From assembly GCA_024195585.1 (NCBI GenBank), contig SWBL01000560.1, positions 1 through 20,462 of the forward strand: 20,462 nt of DNA. The letters are read 5' to 3'. Positions 1 through 8,235 of the stretch are shown here, piece after piece. The notes beneath the pieces were generated by a model. The model did not search any database, was not told where the DNA came from, and saw only the letters and a program-made list of their open reading frames with translations. Both the position numbers and the translations under genes were made by a program. Origin of the DNA: Aureobasidium sp. EXF-3400 (lineage: Eukaryota > Ascomycota > Dothideomycetes > Dothideales > Saccotheciaceae). Every line of letters starts with the position of its first letter. Position 1 is the stretch's first letter.

Positions 1-152
1 CCTCATCGCGCTCCTCATCGTCGCTAGCGTCACAGCTTTCCTCGTCGTCCTTACTATGGTTGATGGGACCGCCTTCAGACTCTACATAATTCCAGCATCG
101 GTCTTCCCAGACTTCACCAAGCCACTCCAGTTGCTCACCTGAGAGCTTGATC
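1..152 (-). CDS. Possible partial exon of an unrecognised acidic protein, running off the left edge
   Basis: Read on the minus strand, a TTTTAG acceptor-like site at 158-153 is followed from 152 by about 50 codons without a stop. The peptide is plausible: a segment reading LSGEQLEWLGEVWED, then an acidic tail rich in Asp and Glu (KDDEE, SDDEERDE) that leaves the window. I do not recognise a family. The stretch is short enough to be open by chance, and neither end of the gene is visible, so this is only a candidate. A 12-base inverted match (77-88 against 187-198) lies around its upstream side and has no clear meaning. Confidence 0.25.
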
Positions 153-297
153 CTAAAAGCTGATCCCCGCGTAGCGGCTGGCAGGTGGTAGAGTCTGAAA
201 GCGAAGGCTATGAACTTTTTCCACAGCCGCCGATACCGTTGACGGCTCGCTTTCCGGCTAAGAAACGTGAATGGACGAGGGCAGAATTCATTAGACT

Positions 298-687
298 CAG
301 TGTGGTCAACAATCAATGCGCATTACAATGCGGCATTGAATTGAATTGCCAAGACGATTCAATCCAATTCAATGCTATGGCCGGCTGAAGCAATCCAATT
401 CAATGCTAAAGTCCAGATGGAATTGGAGAATTGCCAAGGCTATATATAGGTGTATCGGAGATAGTCCGGTGTACGGAGATCCTCCTAATCTGATTAGATC
501 TCCGCCAAGTCTGCTCAGTCTAGCCGTATATGGTGCGATCTACACGCCTTGGCACGAATTGCAATGCGACAATCAATTCCTCCTCGGACTCTAGCAATTC
601 AATTCAATTCCTGGGCATAGCAGGTCTTGGCAATTCAATACAATCCGGACCCCTAGAATTGTATTGAATCGATTGTTGACCACACTG
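298..687. mobile_element. 390-bp foldback / MITE-like element
   Basis: The ends are perfect 17-base inverted repeats, CAGTGTGGTCAACAATC at 298-314 and its reverse complement at 671-687. The interior is symmetrical too: the block at 340-355 is inverted at 624-639, GCCAAGGC at 433-440 is inverted at 546-553, and a hairpin at 474-504 (arms CGGAGAT and CTAATC) sits on the geometric centre near 492. The whole unit is thus one long imperfect palindrome, dense in AATTCAAT motifs, with no coding capacity. A CAGTG start is common at hAT termini, and a hAT transposase relic lies at 5990-6289, but no clean 8-bp target duplication is visible. Assignment to hAT is therefore inference; the foldback structure is seen directly. 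Confidence 0.8.
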
Positions 688-831
688 TTTGCAACCTTGG
701 TCTCTCTAATTTGCCCTGGGCTCATCGCAGTGGGAGAACTAGGATCAGAATTCATTGGTTGCAAGCACAAAATAGCCACTTTTCCGTCAGCTGTCGTCTT
801 CTATACAGCCTACCATTGCTACATATGATTT

Positions 832-1450
832 TTACGTCTTCGCAGCCAACACTTTTCCTTTCCAAGATTCAATACCACGAATAAGCGTTTTGGCAAATGA
901 GGCTGATGTGACATGTTTTGATGGAGTCTTTGCATGGCACCCTCTTCCGCTTCCACTACTCAACATCCTATAGAGACCTAATGGCTGGCCAGACAATTGC
1001 CTGTACGTACGAGCGTCAGGACTACGATAAAGCTCGCGGGTATAGTATTGGTAGACTCCAGCAAGCCTAGAAACACCAAAGTCGTCCTCAGCTAAGAAGC
1101 GCACGGGCAAGCTAGAAGCACACACAGAGATAATGCACCTATCTTTTGCGATACGTCTCTAGTGCAGAGATCTGCTCGCGTTCTTCTAGGTCATCGAAGT
1201 TCTCTGGCGGTTGGGGAGCCCGGAAGTTCCCTGAGTCTCCATTGCCACAGTTCTGGAAGTACTTAGGAATCTTGGCTTGCAAGAAGAATGGCGGCACAGA
1301 AGTATGCTGCCAACCAATCAAGCCGATTATCTCACCAGTTTCTCTATGGAGGTATTGGTCCACTCCTACAAGCAGTCATCGCACAGATCGGCGAACATGC
1401 ACTTGTGGGGACCCGGCTCCAATGGCCAGCACTCAATGGTCAAGAAAAGT
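832..1450 (-). pseudogene. Relic of an aminoglycoside-phosphotransferase-like (AIM9-type) kinase
   Basis: Codons from 1363 down to 1139 on the minus strand read like the C-terminal lobe of fungal APH-family phosphotransferases. They include TGEIIGLIGWQHTSV, then FLQAKIPKYFQN and PENFDDLEEREQ. In the family this segment carries the metal-binding Asp of a DWQ motif; here it is GWQ. Upstream, near 1400-1420, a fragment reading FADLCDD resembles the HxD catalytic loop, but it is in another frame and followed by a stop. Below 1139 the reading continues through a stop (RKR, stop, VHYLCV) into another frame at 1125-832 (AEDDFGVSRL). Frame changes, stops and the lost Asp argue for a dead fragment. 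The family call is from motif memory; the exact subfamily is uncertain. Confidence 0.55.
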
Positions 1451-1780
1451 CCATACAAAGCTAACGACACTACCACTGTCTGTGAAAGTCTACAACTATG
1501 CTAAGTACGGGATCAAGTGTGTGGAGGGGTTCTCATTAGAGATGTGTCCTCGTAAACAGATCTTCGTGGATGACTAGTCGTTATTTCCGAGATTTGCCAC
1601 TGCGCTTTTTGTGCGTCGTCCATCCTTCGTGTTGCGCGTTTTGTGCGGGCATCCATGACGTGGCGAATCTAGGGTCAGGTTGATAAATAGAGAAGGTGGA
1701 CCTTTCCCTGTGACTCAGGTAATTCCTACTCACATTTTACCTCTTTTCTTTCCAATTTTTTGGCATCAACTCCCACGGTC
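1451..1780 (+). promoter_or_regulatory. Upstream region of the copper ATPase
   Basis: No gene is seen here. The stretch contains the paired 15-base repeats at 1601-1647 (separate entry), a TATA-like GATAAATAG near 1683-1691, and pyrimidine-rich sequence just before the ATG at 1781, as is common in fungal 5' leaders. No copper-response site of the HTHNNGCTGD type was found. Confidence 0.5.
1601..1647 (+). promoter_or_regulatory. Direct repeat of a 15-base motif in the ATPase promoter
   Basis: TGCGCTTTTTGTGCG (1601-1615) and TGCGCGTTTTGTGCG (1633-1647) differ at one base. Their starts are 32 bp apart, about three helical turns, and they lie 134-180 bp before the ATPase ATG. The same motif with one change is found upstream of the multicopper oxidase at 10925-10939. 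The TTTGTGCG core loosely resembles the TTTGC(T/G)C(A/G) site of yeast Mac1, so binding by the copper-fist protein of this locus is a reasonable but untested inference. Confidence 0.55.
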
Positions 1781-4700
1781 ATGGAGCAGCCACACACAAA
1801 CGAAGAGTTGATCGCAACAACAAGAACAAGAACAAAAACAACAATAACCGCTACGTTTTTCATATCCAATCTCCACTGCCCTTCATGCATCACAAGCATC
1901 CGATTCTGCCTAGAAGACTTGGGCATCCAAGCATCTTCAATCTCCCACTCCATAATGCAACACTCGCTCACAATCCGCCACGACGAAACAATCTCTCACG
2001 CCGCGATTAGCTCAAACCTCGAGAAAGCAGGCTTTGAAGTCTACAGTATCGTACAAGCGAATGGGGAATCGACATTCCGAGAATTCTGGCATAATGAAGA
2101 CTGGGGATTAGAGCAAGCTGTGCAGCGATGGAAAAATGCATGGAAGGACAATGATATTGAAGAGGAGAAGAGCAGAAAGAGAAAAAGACATGTGGAGCAG
2201 TGTGTACAATGTCTGACTGAATTGCAGCAGACTTGTGGTTCCTCCGAGACTTTGATGCAGAAAGTACAGCACTTTGTCGATGCTTCTGATGTCGAGAAAG
2301 AGGGTCGTGTTTCTTTTGAAGATGAAGATTCTCAGGAAAAGCTTCAGTCGGTTGTTCCTGCTACGCCTGAGCTCTTTCGTGCTACTTTCTCGATTGAGGG
2401 GATGACGTGTAGTGCTTGCGTTACCAATATCTCCCAGGCTGTGTCTCAGCATCCTTTCGTACAGGATGTGAGTGTGAGTCTACTCGGAAATTCCGCTATA
2501 GTGGTCTTCTCGGGTCACAATAATGAGACAATCATCTCCGAGTCAATCGAGGACGCTGGATATGATGTATCGTTGAGCGACGTGGAGAGTCTGGATGTCA
2601 AGAAGACTACCCACAAACAGACATGGAGAGCGACTTTTTCAATCACAGGCATGACTTGTACTGCTTGCGTGCGATCTCTCACGGCCGGATTGGAAACGCC
2701 AGAGTGGGTTGAGAGTGCTCAGGTAAATCTGATTTCCAATAGTGCCACGGTAGTATTCAGAGGGCCCAAGGAGAGTGTCCACGATATCATCGCCATCATC
2801 GAAGATCTAGGTTTCGACGCCTCAACCGAACAAATCAACAACATCGATACCATTCAGCAAAAAACTCTAGAACGAAACGTCGTCTTGCGAATGACAGGAA
2901 TGTACTGTCATCACTGTCCATCTCGCATCAGGCAAGCGCTCTCCAACAAATTTGGTCATCAAGTCAAGATCGACGAAGAATGCAGTAGAACAAACCCACT
3001 ACTTCGACTCAGCTACAAACCTCGACCACCAAGCCTGACACTTCGACACATCCTCATCACCATCAACGATCTGGACACACAAGTCAAAGCCTCAATCTTC
3101 AAGTCCCCAACCATTGAACAGCGATCAAACGAAATCCTCGCCGCAGAGCGCAAAAGAATACTTCTTCGCTTCCTGTTGTGTCTCATAACCGCCATTCCAA
3201 CTTTTGTTATCGGTGTCGTATACATGACACTAGTCAAGCACTCTAACAAAGGTCGTGAGTACCTATTCCAACACATCTGGGCAGGAAGCGTGAGTAGAGC
3301 AGACTGGGCTCTATTCATCCTAGGCAGTACCATCTACTTTTTCGCCGCCGATATCTTCCACATTAGGAGTTTGCAAGGTGTGTATCTTATGTGGAAGCCT
3401 TCTTCGCGTAAACCTTTAAGCGATCGTTTGCTGAAGTTCGGCAATATGAGTATGTTGATTAGTCTTGGTACTTCGGTTGCGTATTTTGCTTCTGTTGCTG
3501 CTCTTGCTATCAATGCTACGGCTGGGGATAACAATATGGGACAAGGACAAGCTTATTACTTCGACTCTGTGGTATTCTTGACGTTGTTTTTGTTGGGTGG
3601 ACGAGGCATGGAGGCATGGACAAAGGCCAAAACTGGCGATGCTGTTTCTGCTCTAGGGTCTCTAAGACCCGACACCGCTCTTTTGGTCTCCCCCTCCTCT
3701 GACAACACCTCCACAACTCTAGAAACGACACCAACAGAATTACTCGAAGTCGGGGACGTGGTGAGAGTTCTTCAAGGCAGTTCTCCACCTTTCGACGGCA
3801 CCATCATCGAAGGCAAGACAAAATTCGACGAAGCTAGTTTGACAGGAGAATCCAGACTCGTCCCCAAACAAATCGGCAATTGTGTCTTTTCTGGCACAAT
3901 CAATAAAGGAGCACCCATCGATATACGGCTGACATCCATCTCGGGCACCTCGATGTTAGATCAAATCATTAAAGCCGTTCGCGAAGGACAAACCAAACGC
4001 GCGCCAGTGGAACGTGTAGCGGATATCTTGACCTCGCGTTTCGTGCCTTTGATCGTTTGCCTCGGTATCCTCACTTGGCTGATCTGGCTCTCACTAGGTC
4101 TATCTGGAGCTTTACCACCTTCATACCTCGATTCGAATATCGGCGGGTGGCCATTTTGGTCACTCCAGTTTTCGATTGCAGTGTTTGTGGTGGCGTGTCC
4201 TTGTGGTATTGGTCTTGCTGCTCCGACTGCTTTGTTCGTGGGCGGTGGGCTTGCTGCTAACCATGGTATCTTGGTCAAGGGGGGTGGAGAGGCTTTTCAA
4301 GAGGCGTCGATGCTTGATTGTGTGGTTTTTGACAAGACTGGGACGTTGACGATGGGGACTGAGCCTGCTGTTGCTGATTGCAAGGTCTTCGGCGATGGAG
4401 GTTTGAGGAGGGCTCTTATGATGGCGATGGCCCTCGAGGAGAACAGCAGTCATCCGGTTGCTAGAGCTGTCGTCGAGTATAGCAAAGCTCGAGTGTCCGG
4501 TGGTGAAGGTATTCAGGCCATTGACGTGGAGGAGATACCTGGCAAAGGACTCAAAGGAACCTTCATCACGGACTCGGAGACACAGGTCACGACAATCATC
4601 GGCAACGAAGCACTGATGGAAGACTTCGACCTACAGCTCGACTTGGAAAGCAAAACCCTGATTGAAAGCTGGAAACAACAATGCAAGTCTATTGCTCTTC

Positions 4701-5404
4701 TATCAATCTCTTCATCTCCAGGAACAGCTTTCACACTGATAGCAGCCTTTTCCATTGCAGATCCACTGCGACCCGAAGCAGCCACTGTCGTCAAGTGGCT
4801 GCAAAAGCAAGGCCTCGAAGTCTTCATGATCTCAGGCGACAACGCAACCACAGCAAACAGCGTGGGAGCAGCAGTAGGCATATCCGCATCCAACATCATG
4901 GCTGGAGTTTTACCGGAGCAAAAAGCCGACAAGATCAAATATCTGCAGCAGACGCTTACACCGCGACGTTCGCGAGGATCGATAGGGTCGCGCAAGCAGA
5001 GGGCTACGGTGGCCATGTGTGGCGATGGAATCAACGACTCTCCAGCTCTGGCGACAGCAGATGTGAGCATTGCGATTGGGTCGGGATCTGATGTAGCCTT
5101 GTCGACAGCGTCGTTTGTGCTCGTGACATCCAACTTGCGTGCATTAGTCACGCTTTTGGAATTATCGCGTGTGGTGTTTCGCCGAGTTGTGCTCAACTTT
5201 GCGTGGGCATTGGTGTATAATTTGATTGCGTTGCCCGTTGCAGCAGGAGCGTTGTATGCTATCACCAGCGGCGGAAAGCACGTCCGGCTGGATCCTGTTT
5301 GGGCCAGTTTGGCCATGGCGTTGAGTTCGGTATCTGTCGTGTGTAGCAGTCTCCTACTGCGCACCAAGATACCTTTGGTAGGCTTTAGAGCATCCAAGAT
5401 TTAA
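1781..5404 (+). CDS. Copper-transporting P1B-type ATPase (CrpA/Ccc2-like)
   Basis: Intronless, 1207 residues. It pumps Cu(I) across a membrane by ATP hydrolysis. Four N-terminal heavy-metal-associated domains carry CxxC pairs: C33/C36 (CPSC, non-standard), C210/C213 (GMTCSAC), C293/C296 (GMTCTAC) and C376/C379 (GMYCHHC). About eight membrane segments follow, near 461-485, 507-527, 553-578, 592-614, 754-775, 793-823, 1136-1162 and 1172-1193. Catalytic landmarks are all intact: TGES at 688-691, the CPC ion-site motif at 806-808, DKTGT with phosphorylated D851, the H891-P892 pair (SHPVA) and GDGIND at 1081-1086. The in-frame reading extends to a TTG at 1760, but the first ATG is 1781. In Aspergillus, CrpA exports copper and confers resistance, whereas Ccc2-type pumps load the Golgi. 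The neighbouring metallothionein and copper-fist gene favour the detoxification role, by inference. Confidence 0.93.
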   Translation: MEQPHTNEELIATTRTRTKTTITATFFISNLHCPSCITSIRFCLEDLGIQASSISHSIMQHSLTIRHDETISHAAISSNLEKAGFEVYSIVQANGESTFREFWHNEDWGLEQAVQRWKNAWKDNDIEEEKSRKRKRHVEQCVQCLTELQQTCGSSETLMQKVQHFVDASDVEKEGRVSFEDEDSQEKLQSVVPATPELFRATFSIEGMTCSACVTNISQAVSQHPFVQDVSVSLLGNSAIVVFSGHNNETIISESIEDAGYDVSLSDVESLDVKKTTHKQTWRATFSITGMTCTACVRSLTAGLETPEWVESAQVNLISNSATVVFRGPKESVHDIIAIIEDLGFDASTEQINNIDTIQQKTLERNVVLRMTGMYCHHCPSRIRQALSNKFGHQVKIDEECSRTNPLLRLSYKPRPPSLTLRHILITINDLDTQVKASIFKSPTIEQRSNEILAAERKRILLRFLLCLITAIPTFVIGVVYMTLVKHSNKGREYLFQHIWAGSVSRADWALFILGSTIYFFAADIFHIRSLQGVYLMWKPSSRKPLSDRLLKFGNMSMLISLGTSVAYFASVAALAINATAGDNNMGQGQAYYFDSVVFLTLFLLGGRGMEAWTKAKTGDAVSALGSLRPDTALLVSPSSDNTSTTLETTPTELLEVGDVVRVLQGSSPPFDGTIIEGKTKFDEASLTGESRLVPKQIGNCVFSGTINKGAPIDIRLTSISGTSMLDQIIKAVREGQTKRAPVERVADILTSRFVPLIVCLGILTWLIWLSLGLSGALPPSYLDSNIGGWPFWSLQFSIAVFVVACPCGIGLAAPTALFVGGGLAANHGILVKGGGEAFQEASMLDCVVFDKTGTLTMGTEPAVADCKVFGDGGLRRALMMAMALEENSSHPVARAVVEYSKARVSGGEGIQAIDVEEIPGKGLKGTFITDSETQVTTIIGNEALMEDFDLQLDLESKTLIESWKQQCKSIALLSISSSPGTAFTLIAAFSIADPLRPEAATVVKWLQKQGLEVFMISGDNATTANSVGAAVGISASNIMAGVLPEQKADKIKYLQQTLTPRRSRGSIGSRKQRATVAMCGDGINDSPALATADVSIAIGSGSDVALSTASFVLVTSNLRALVTLLELSRVVFRRVVLNFAWALVYNLIALPVAAGALYAITSGGKHVRLDPVWASLAMALSSVSVVCSSLLLRTKIPLVGFRASKI

Positions 5405-5989
5405 TGTAGCGTAGTGGTCCAGGATGAACAACTACGCAGCAGGCATTTTCCTATTGTGTTCGCGGTTCTCCCTCCTTCTTCTCGCATCCTCCATGATTCG
5501 CGTCTCAATCTTGACGAGCCGACAGCCTTTGTCCCTTACTGCAACAATCCGTCGCTATATCGCTAGCAGGCTCGACCTACGATATCTGCCTTCTGTTGCT
5601 TGCGACTGTGTAACAGAATCCCGTGATCGTCAGTTTGACAGGAATTGGTCTGTGATCGTTTCACTAACAAGAACAGTTGGGACAAGGACGAGAAGTATTC
5701 CATGTCCGCTGGATGCATTTCCATACAACCATGTAGTCAAAGTGAGTAGACTGGTCACGATAATACGATTGGCCTTTGGACTTCCCGCAACTTGCGCACT
5801 CTATTGTGTGTCAATCGTCACTTCGCCGATGAGTTTGGCAACCCTAAGCGTTCTTGTTGTCACTTCCTGAGCAAGCTGGTCAGCACTCTGGCATCGATAT
5901 TGCTGACAACATTGCGACAATTATTGAGCACTTTGACATATGGACGACGACGTTTTGAGCGACTTCTCTGAATTGAGAACGATACCTCA
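5405..5989. other. Intergenic region after the ATPase
   Basis: This holds the 3' end of the ATPase transcript and leads into the hAT relic. A 148-codon open stretch at 5424-5870 has no recognisable motif and an unremarkable composition, and I do not treat it as a gene. The part near 5860-5989 may be further decayed transposon sequence. Confidence 0.5.
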
Positions 5990-6289
5990 AATGTTGAGTA
6001 CGAGAAGTGGTGCGAAGAAGGGTGACAATCGAACAGATTTAGACCTCTTGAGTCCTGGTCAATACAGCGTCAAAAGCAGACTTAGTTTCGCCTCTCACGT
6101 ATGGCAAAGGACCTCTGTACTATACCAGCACTGCCGAACGAGCCAGAGGGTATCTTCTCAAGCGCAGGCTAGATAATTACACCTCTTCGAGGACGACTAT
6201 CTGCATGAGCTACTGGGAAGGTTCGATGCGTCAAATCTGGATCAAAATCAGCATCATCACCTGCCTCAAAGACACCTTTGAAAAGGTAG
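5990..6289 (+). pseudogene. hAT-family transposase C-terminal (dimerisation) domain relic
   Basis: Read in one plus frame from 5990, the sequence matches the hAT C-terminal dimerisation domain in order: EYEKWCEE, then RPLESWS, then RLSRMAKDLCTIPALP, then EPEGIFSSAG, then IITPLRGRLSA. In intact elements this domain sits at the end of the transposase and mediates oligomerisation. Four in-frame stops interrupt it here, two TGA and two TAG, before the closing TAG at 6287-6289. No N-terminal catalytic part or terminal repeats were found nearby. It is therefore a dead fragment. The foldback element at 298-687 has a hAT-like CAGTG end, so it may be related, but that is inference. Confidence 0.75.
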
Positions 6290-6724
6290 CTGTATGCCCC
6301 TATTGATATCGAGACTATTGAAGATTGAGACCGTTACACTTTTCTTGCCGACGGCAATTCCTATACCAACGACTAGTTCGACCAGTCCGAACTGGTACAG
6401 GCCTAGATCTGCCGGTTCTGCCAAGCGATCTGATCTAGTCAGAATTCGTCTGGTCTATCCAGTACCTACTCTGCATAGCAGGACCCCAACTCCGACGAAA
6501 CACCAACAAATCGATCCTACAAGCACGGGAGCAAGGGAGTTTTGAAGTCTTTGCTAAGTTACATTCAAGACAAAGTAGTAAAGGGCTAGAAAGAGAAAGT
6601 AGAGGAGTATGAGAGACTAGGTAACGCGACCTATAGCTTCCTACATTCCACTGAAGCGCGGCGAATAATAGACAAGCTATGCGGCATTGTTGCTAGTAGG
6701 ATCGTAACATCGTCGGCTAATGCC
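6290..6724. other. Region downstream of the metallothionein gene
   Basis: This probably contains the metallothionein 3' untranslated region (minus strand). On the plus strand a degenerate open stretch from about 6538 contains one TAG and then reads KEKVEEYERLGNATYSFLH, continuing to about 6780. It looks like an eroded coding relic but I cannot assign a family. Nothing else is recognisable. Confidence 0.4.
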
Positions 6725-6974
6725 TTATTTACACTAGTAGCACAGTCAGCTCCAAATTCTTTACGCAGAGGGGGGAAGGTCTTAGAATGGCGGCGTAGAA
6801 GGAAGGAAAATCGTACACCACAGCTCTTGCATCCACATCCTCCCTGGCAACTGCTAGAGCCAGTGTCTTGGCAGCAATTCTGACATACGAGGTTAGCATT
6901 TTCAGAGGTGTGAGTATGGCTAAATTTGCGACTCGCGTATGATAGCAACATACCTTGCATCCACAAGCACCCAT
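6725..6974 (-). CDS. Copper metallothionein, three small exons, 30 residues
   Basis: Exons on the minus strand are 6974-6954, 6879-6817 and 6733-6725. Introns of 74 and 83 bp begin GTATGT and GTACGA and end CAG and TAG; they contain CTAAC and CTGAC branch-like sites. The spliced product has 30 residues with nine cysteines at 4, 6, 9, 10, 18, 22, 24, 27 and 29. It starts MGACGCK and ends CGCKSCGCK. There are no aromatic residues or histidines. CxC pairs and small size match fungal copper metallothioneins such as the 25-residue Neurospora protein, which chelate Cu(I) in thiolate clusters in the cytosol. The last exon encodes only Cys, Lys and stop, and it restores a CxC ending, which supports the splice model. 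The ATG context CAAAATGG is good. A TATAAG lies 109-114 bp upstream. Single-frame gene finders would miss this gene. Confidence 0.85.
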
Positions 6975-6997
6975 TTTGATAGCGAGGTTATTGAATC

Positions 6998-7007
6998 TTT
7001 GTGCTGG
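6998..7007 (+). promoter_or_regulatory. Candidate Ace1/Amt1-type copper-response site before the metallothionein
   Basis: TTTGTGCTGG fits the HTHNNGCTGD consensus known for yeast Ace1 and Candida Amt1 copper-fist activators. It lies 24 bp from the metallothionein ATG, downstream of the TATA-like box, which is an unusual place. A match this loose is expected about once per 1-2 kb by chance, so support is weak. Confidence 0.3.
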
Positions 7008-7082
7008 AATAGTGTTTGTTGAGAGTCCCGTGGTTGAAGATGAGCTTGGTGGATTGAGCATATGTGAGGCAGACGCGGGGTA

Positions 7083-7088
7083 CTTATA
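7083..7088 (-). promoter_or_regulatory. TATA-like box of the metallothionein gene
   Basis: TATAAG on the minus strand, 109-114 bp upstream of the metallothionein ATG. The spacing allows a 5' leader of roughly 50-80 bases. Confidence 0.45.
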
Positions 7089-8235
7089 CTTCGTCTGGTT
7101 GGCTCTCTGCTCACAAGGTCACATCATAATCATTCACCGTCATGATGACACCGTATTTGAAAGACCAATCGCAAGAACGCCGTGGAGAAAGACAGAGGAC
7201 GAGATGCCCAAAAGCAAACAGCGTTCAATAGCGTCTGGCAATACTCATCGAACTTGTATCTGCGCTTGATGCCAAGCAGAGAAGTTTGATATCCTTCCTG
7301 CGCTCGTTTTTGACCGGTACTTGAGGTTAGTGGTCGCCAGATGACCTACTTGGACCAGTTAATCTGGAACAGGGATGCAAAAGTCATCAGATATTAGTTG
7401 GGGAAAACTTCGAAACACAGCATAGCGATCACCAGGCCAGCGTGATGGACGACTGCACTAGTGGCACTACCCTGCCACTTACGCCAGATGTGATGGCGAC
7501 GTCATGGCCCGCTCGCATGAGGCCTACTTACGTCGTTGGGAATCGACATCACGAGGCGCTACTTCACAGTTACAGAAGCAGACGCGCCGTGTTGCGGAGA
7601 CATATTTTTCACGATCCGTCCGATCGCTAGGTACTTTGCGGTATTTGTGCGTTTGCTTACGAAGCCCGGCAACGGCTGCGAGATGCACCGCGTGACGACC
7701 GGAACTGCTCTTCCAAAGCTTTGAGTGATATACGCAAACGCAGCCTAGCCAACCTTTTGTGGTTTTTTCGTCGAAAGGTAGAGTCAACGAGATTCCATCT
7801 ATCGCAGTACGGACTGAGGCCGCCGACGTTTGAACTCTGCGCGCCCGTCATTAAGCTCATTATAATCGTGTATAAGAACAAGGTTGGCCTCCATAGAGAC
7901 GAGTGACGAGCTTGGAAAGAAGACTCATGAGCTACGAGAAACCCCTCGGACATCATCTGACAGAAATTACGACTGCGCAATTCCTGTGAATAGGTCAGAG
8001 ACGTGTTTTCGATCAAGGCCAGATACTCCAACGCTGTTTCACCAGTAATATTCAATTGACATTCTGACACTCGATACAAAGGAAATCATTCATGGCTCTC
8101 CAGCGATAGCCTGCTGGCAAGCCCATTGACGTTTTCGAACGTCTCCTCTATGCAGCCATGACATCGACGCTACGACCTAACAGTGTGCCGTACCTTCCTG
8201 GCGCGTACACAGTCGCCTTCCTCCAACGCCTCTAG

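Larger units (their letters stand above)
6975..8235. other. Long spacer: metallothionein promoter and oxidase 3' region
   Basis: No gene could be identified across about 1.26 kb. The right end (about 8080-8235) is probably the 3' untranslated region of the oxidase. The left end holds the metallothionein promoter elements listed separately. A 140-codon open stretch on the minus strand at 8079-7657 and shorter ones around 7442-7906 contain no motif I recognise. TTTGTGCG occurs at 7644-7651. Confidence 0.5.

Noticed and set aside
282..756. 11-base direct repeat CAGAATTCATT (282-292 and 746-756) as a target-site duplication of the foldback element
   Set aside because: The copies are not adjacent to the terminal repeats (gaps of 5 and 58 bases), so they do not fit a simple insertion.
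1146..1577. 143-codon open frame on the plus strand
   Set aside because: Antisense to the kinase relic, whose minus-strand motifs are far more protein-like.
4513..5397. 294-codon open frame on the minus strand
   Set aside because: It lies wholly antisense to the ATPase catalytic region, whose motifs are intact; no domain or splice signal supports it.
5424..5870. 148-codon open frame on the plus strand after the ATPase
   Set aside because: No recognisable motif or supporting context. It could be chance or transposon debris.
7657..8079. 140-codon open frame on the minus strand
   Set aside because: No family recognised, composition looks random, and no neighbouring exons or clear promoter could be found. 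Not excluded, but not supportable as a gene.
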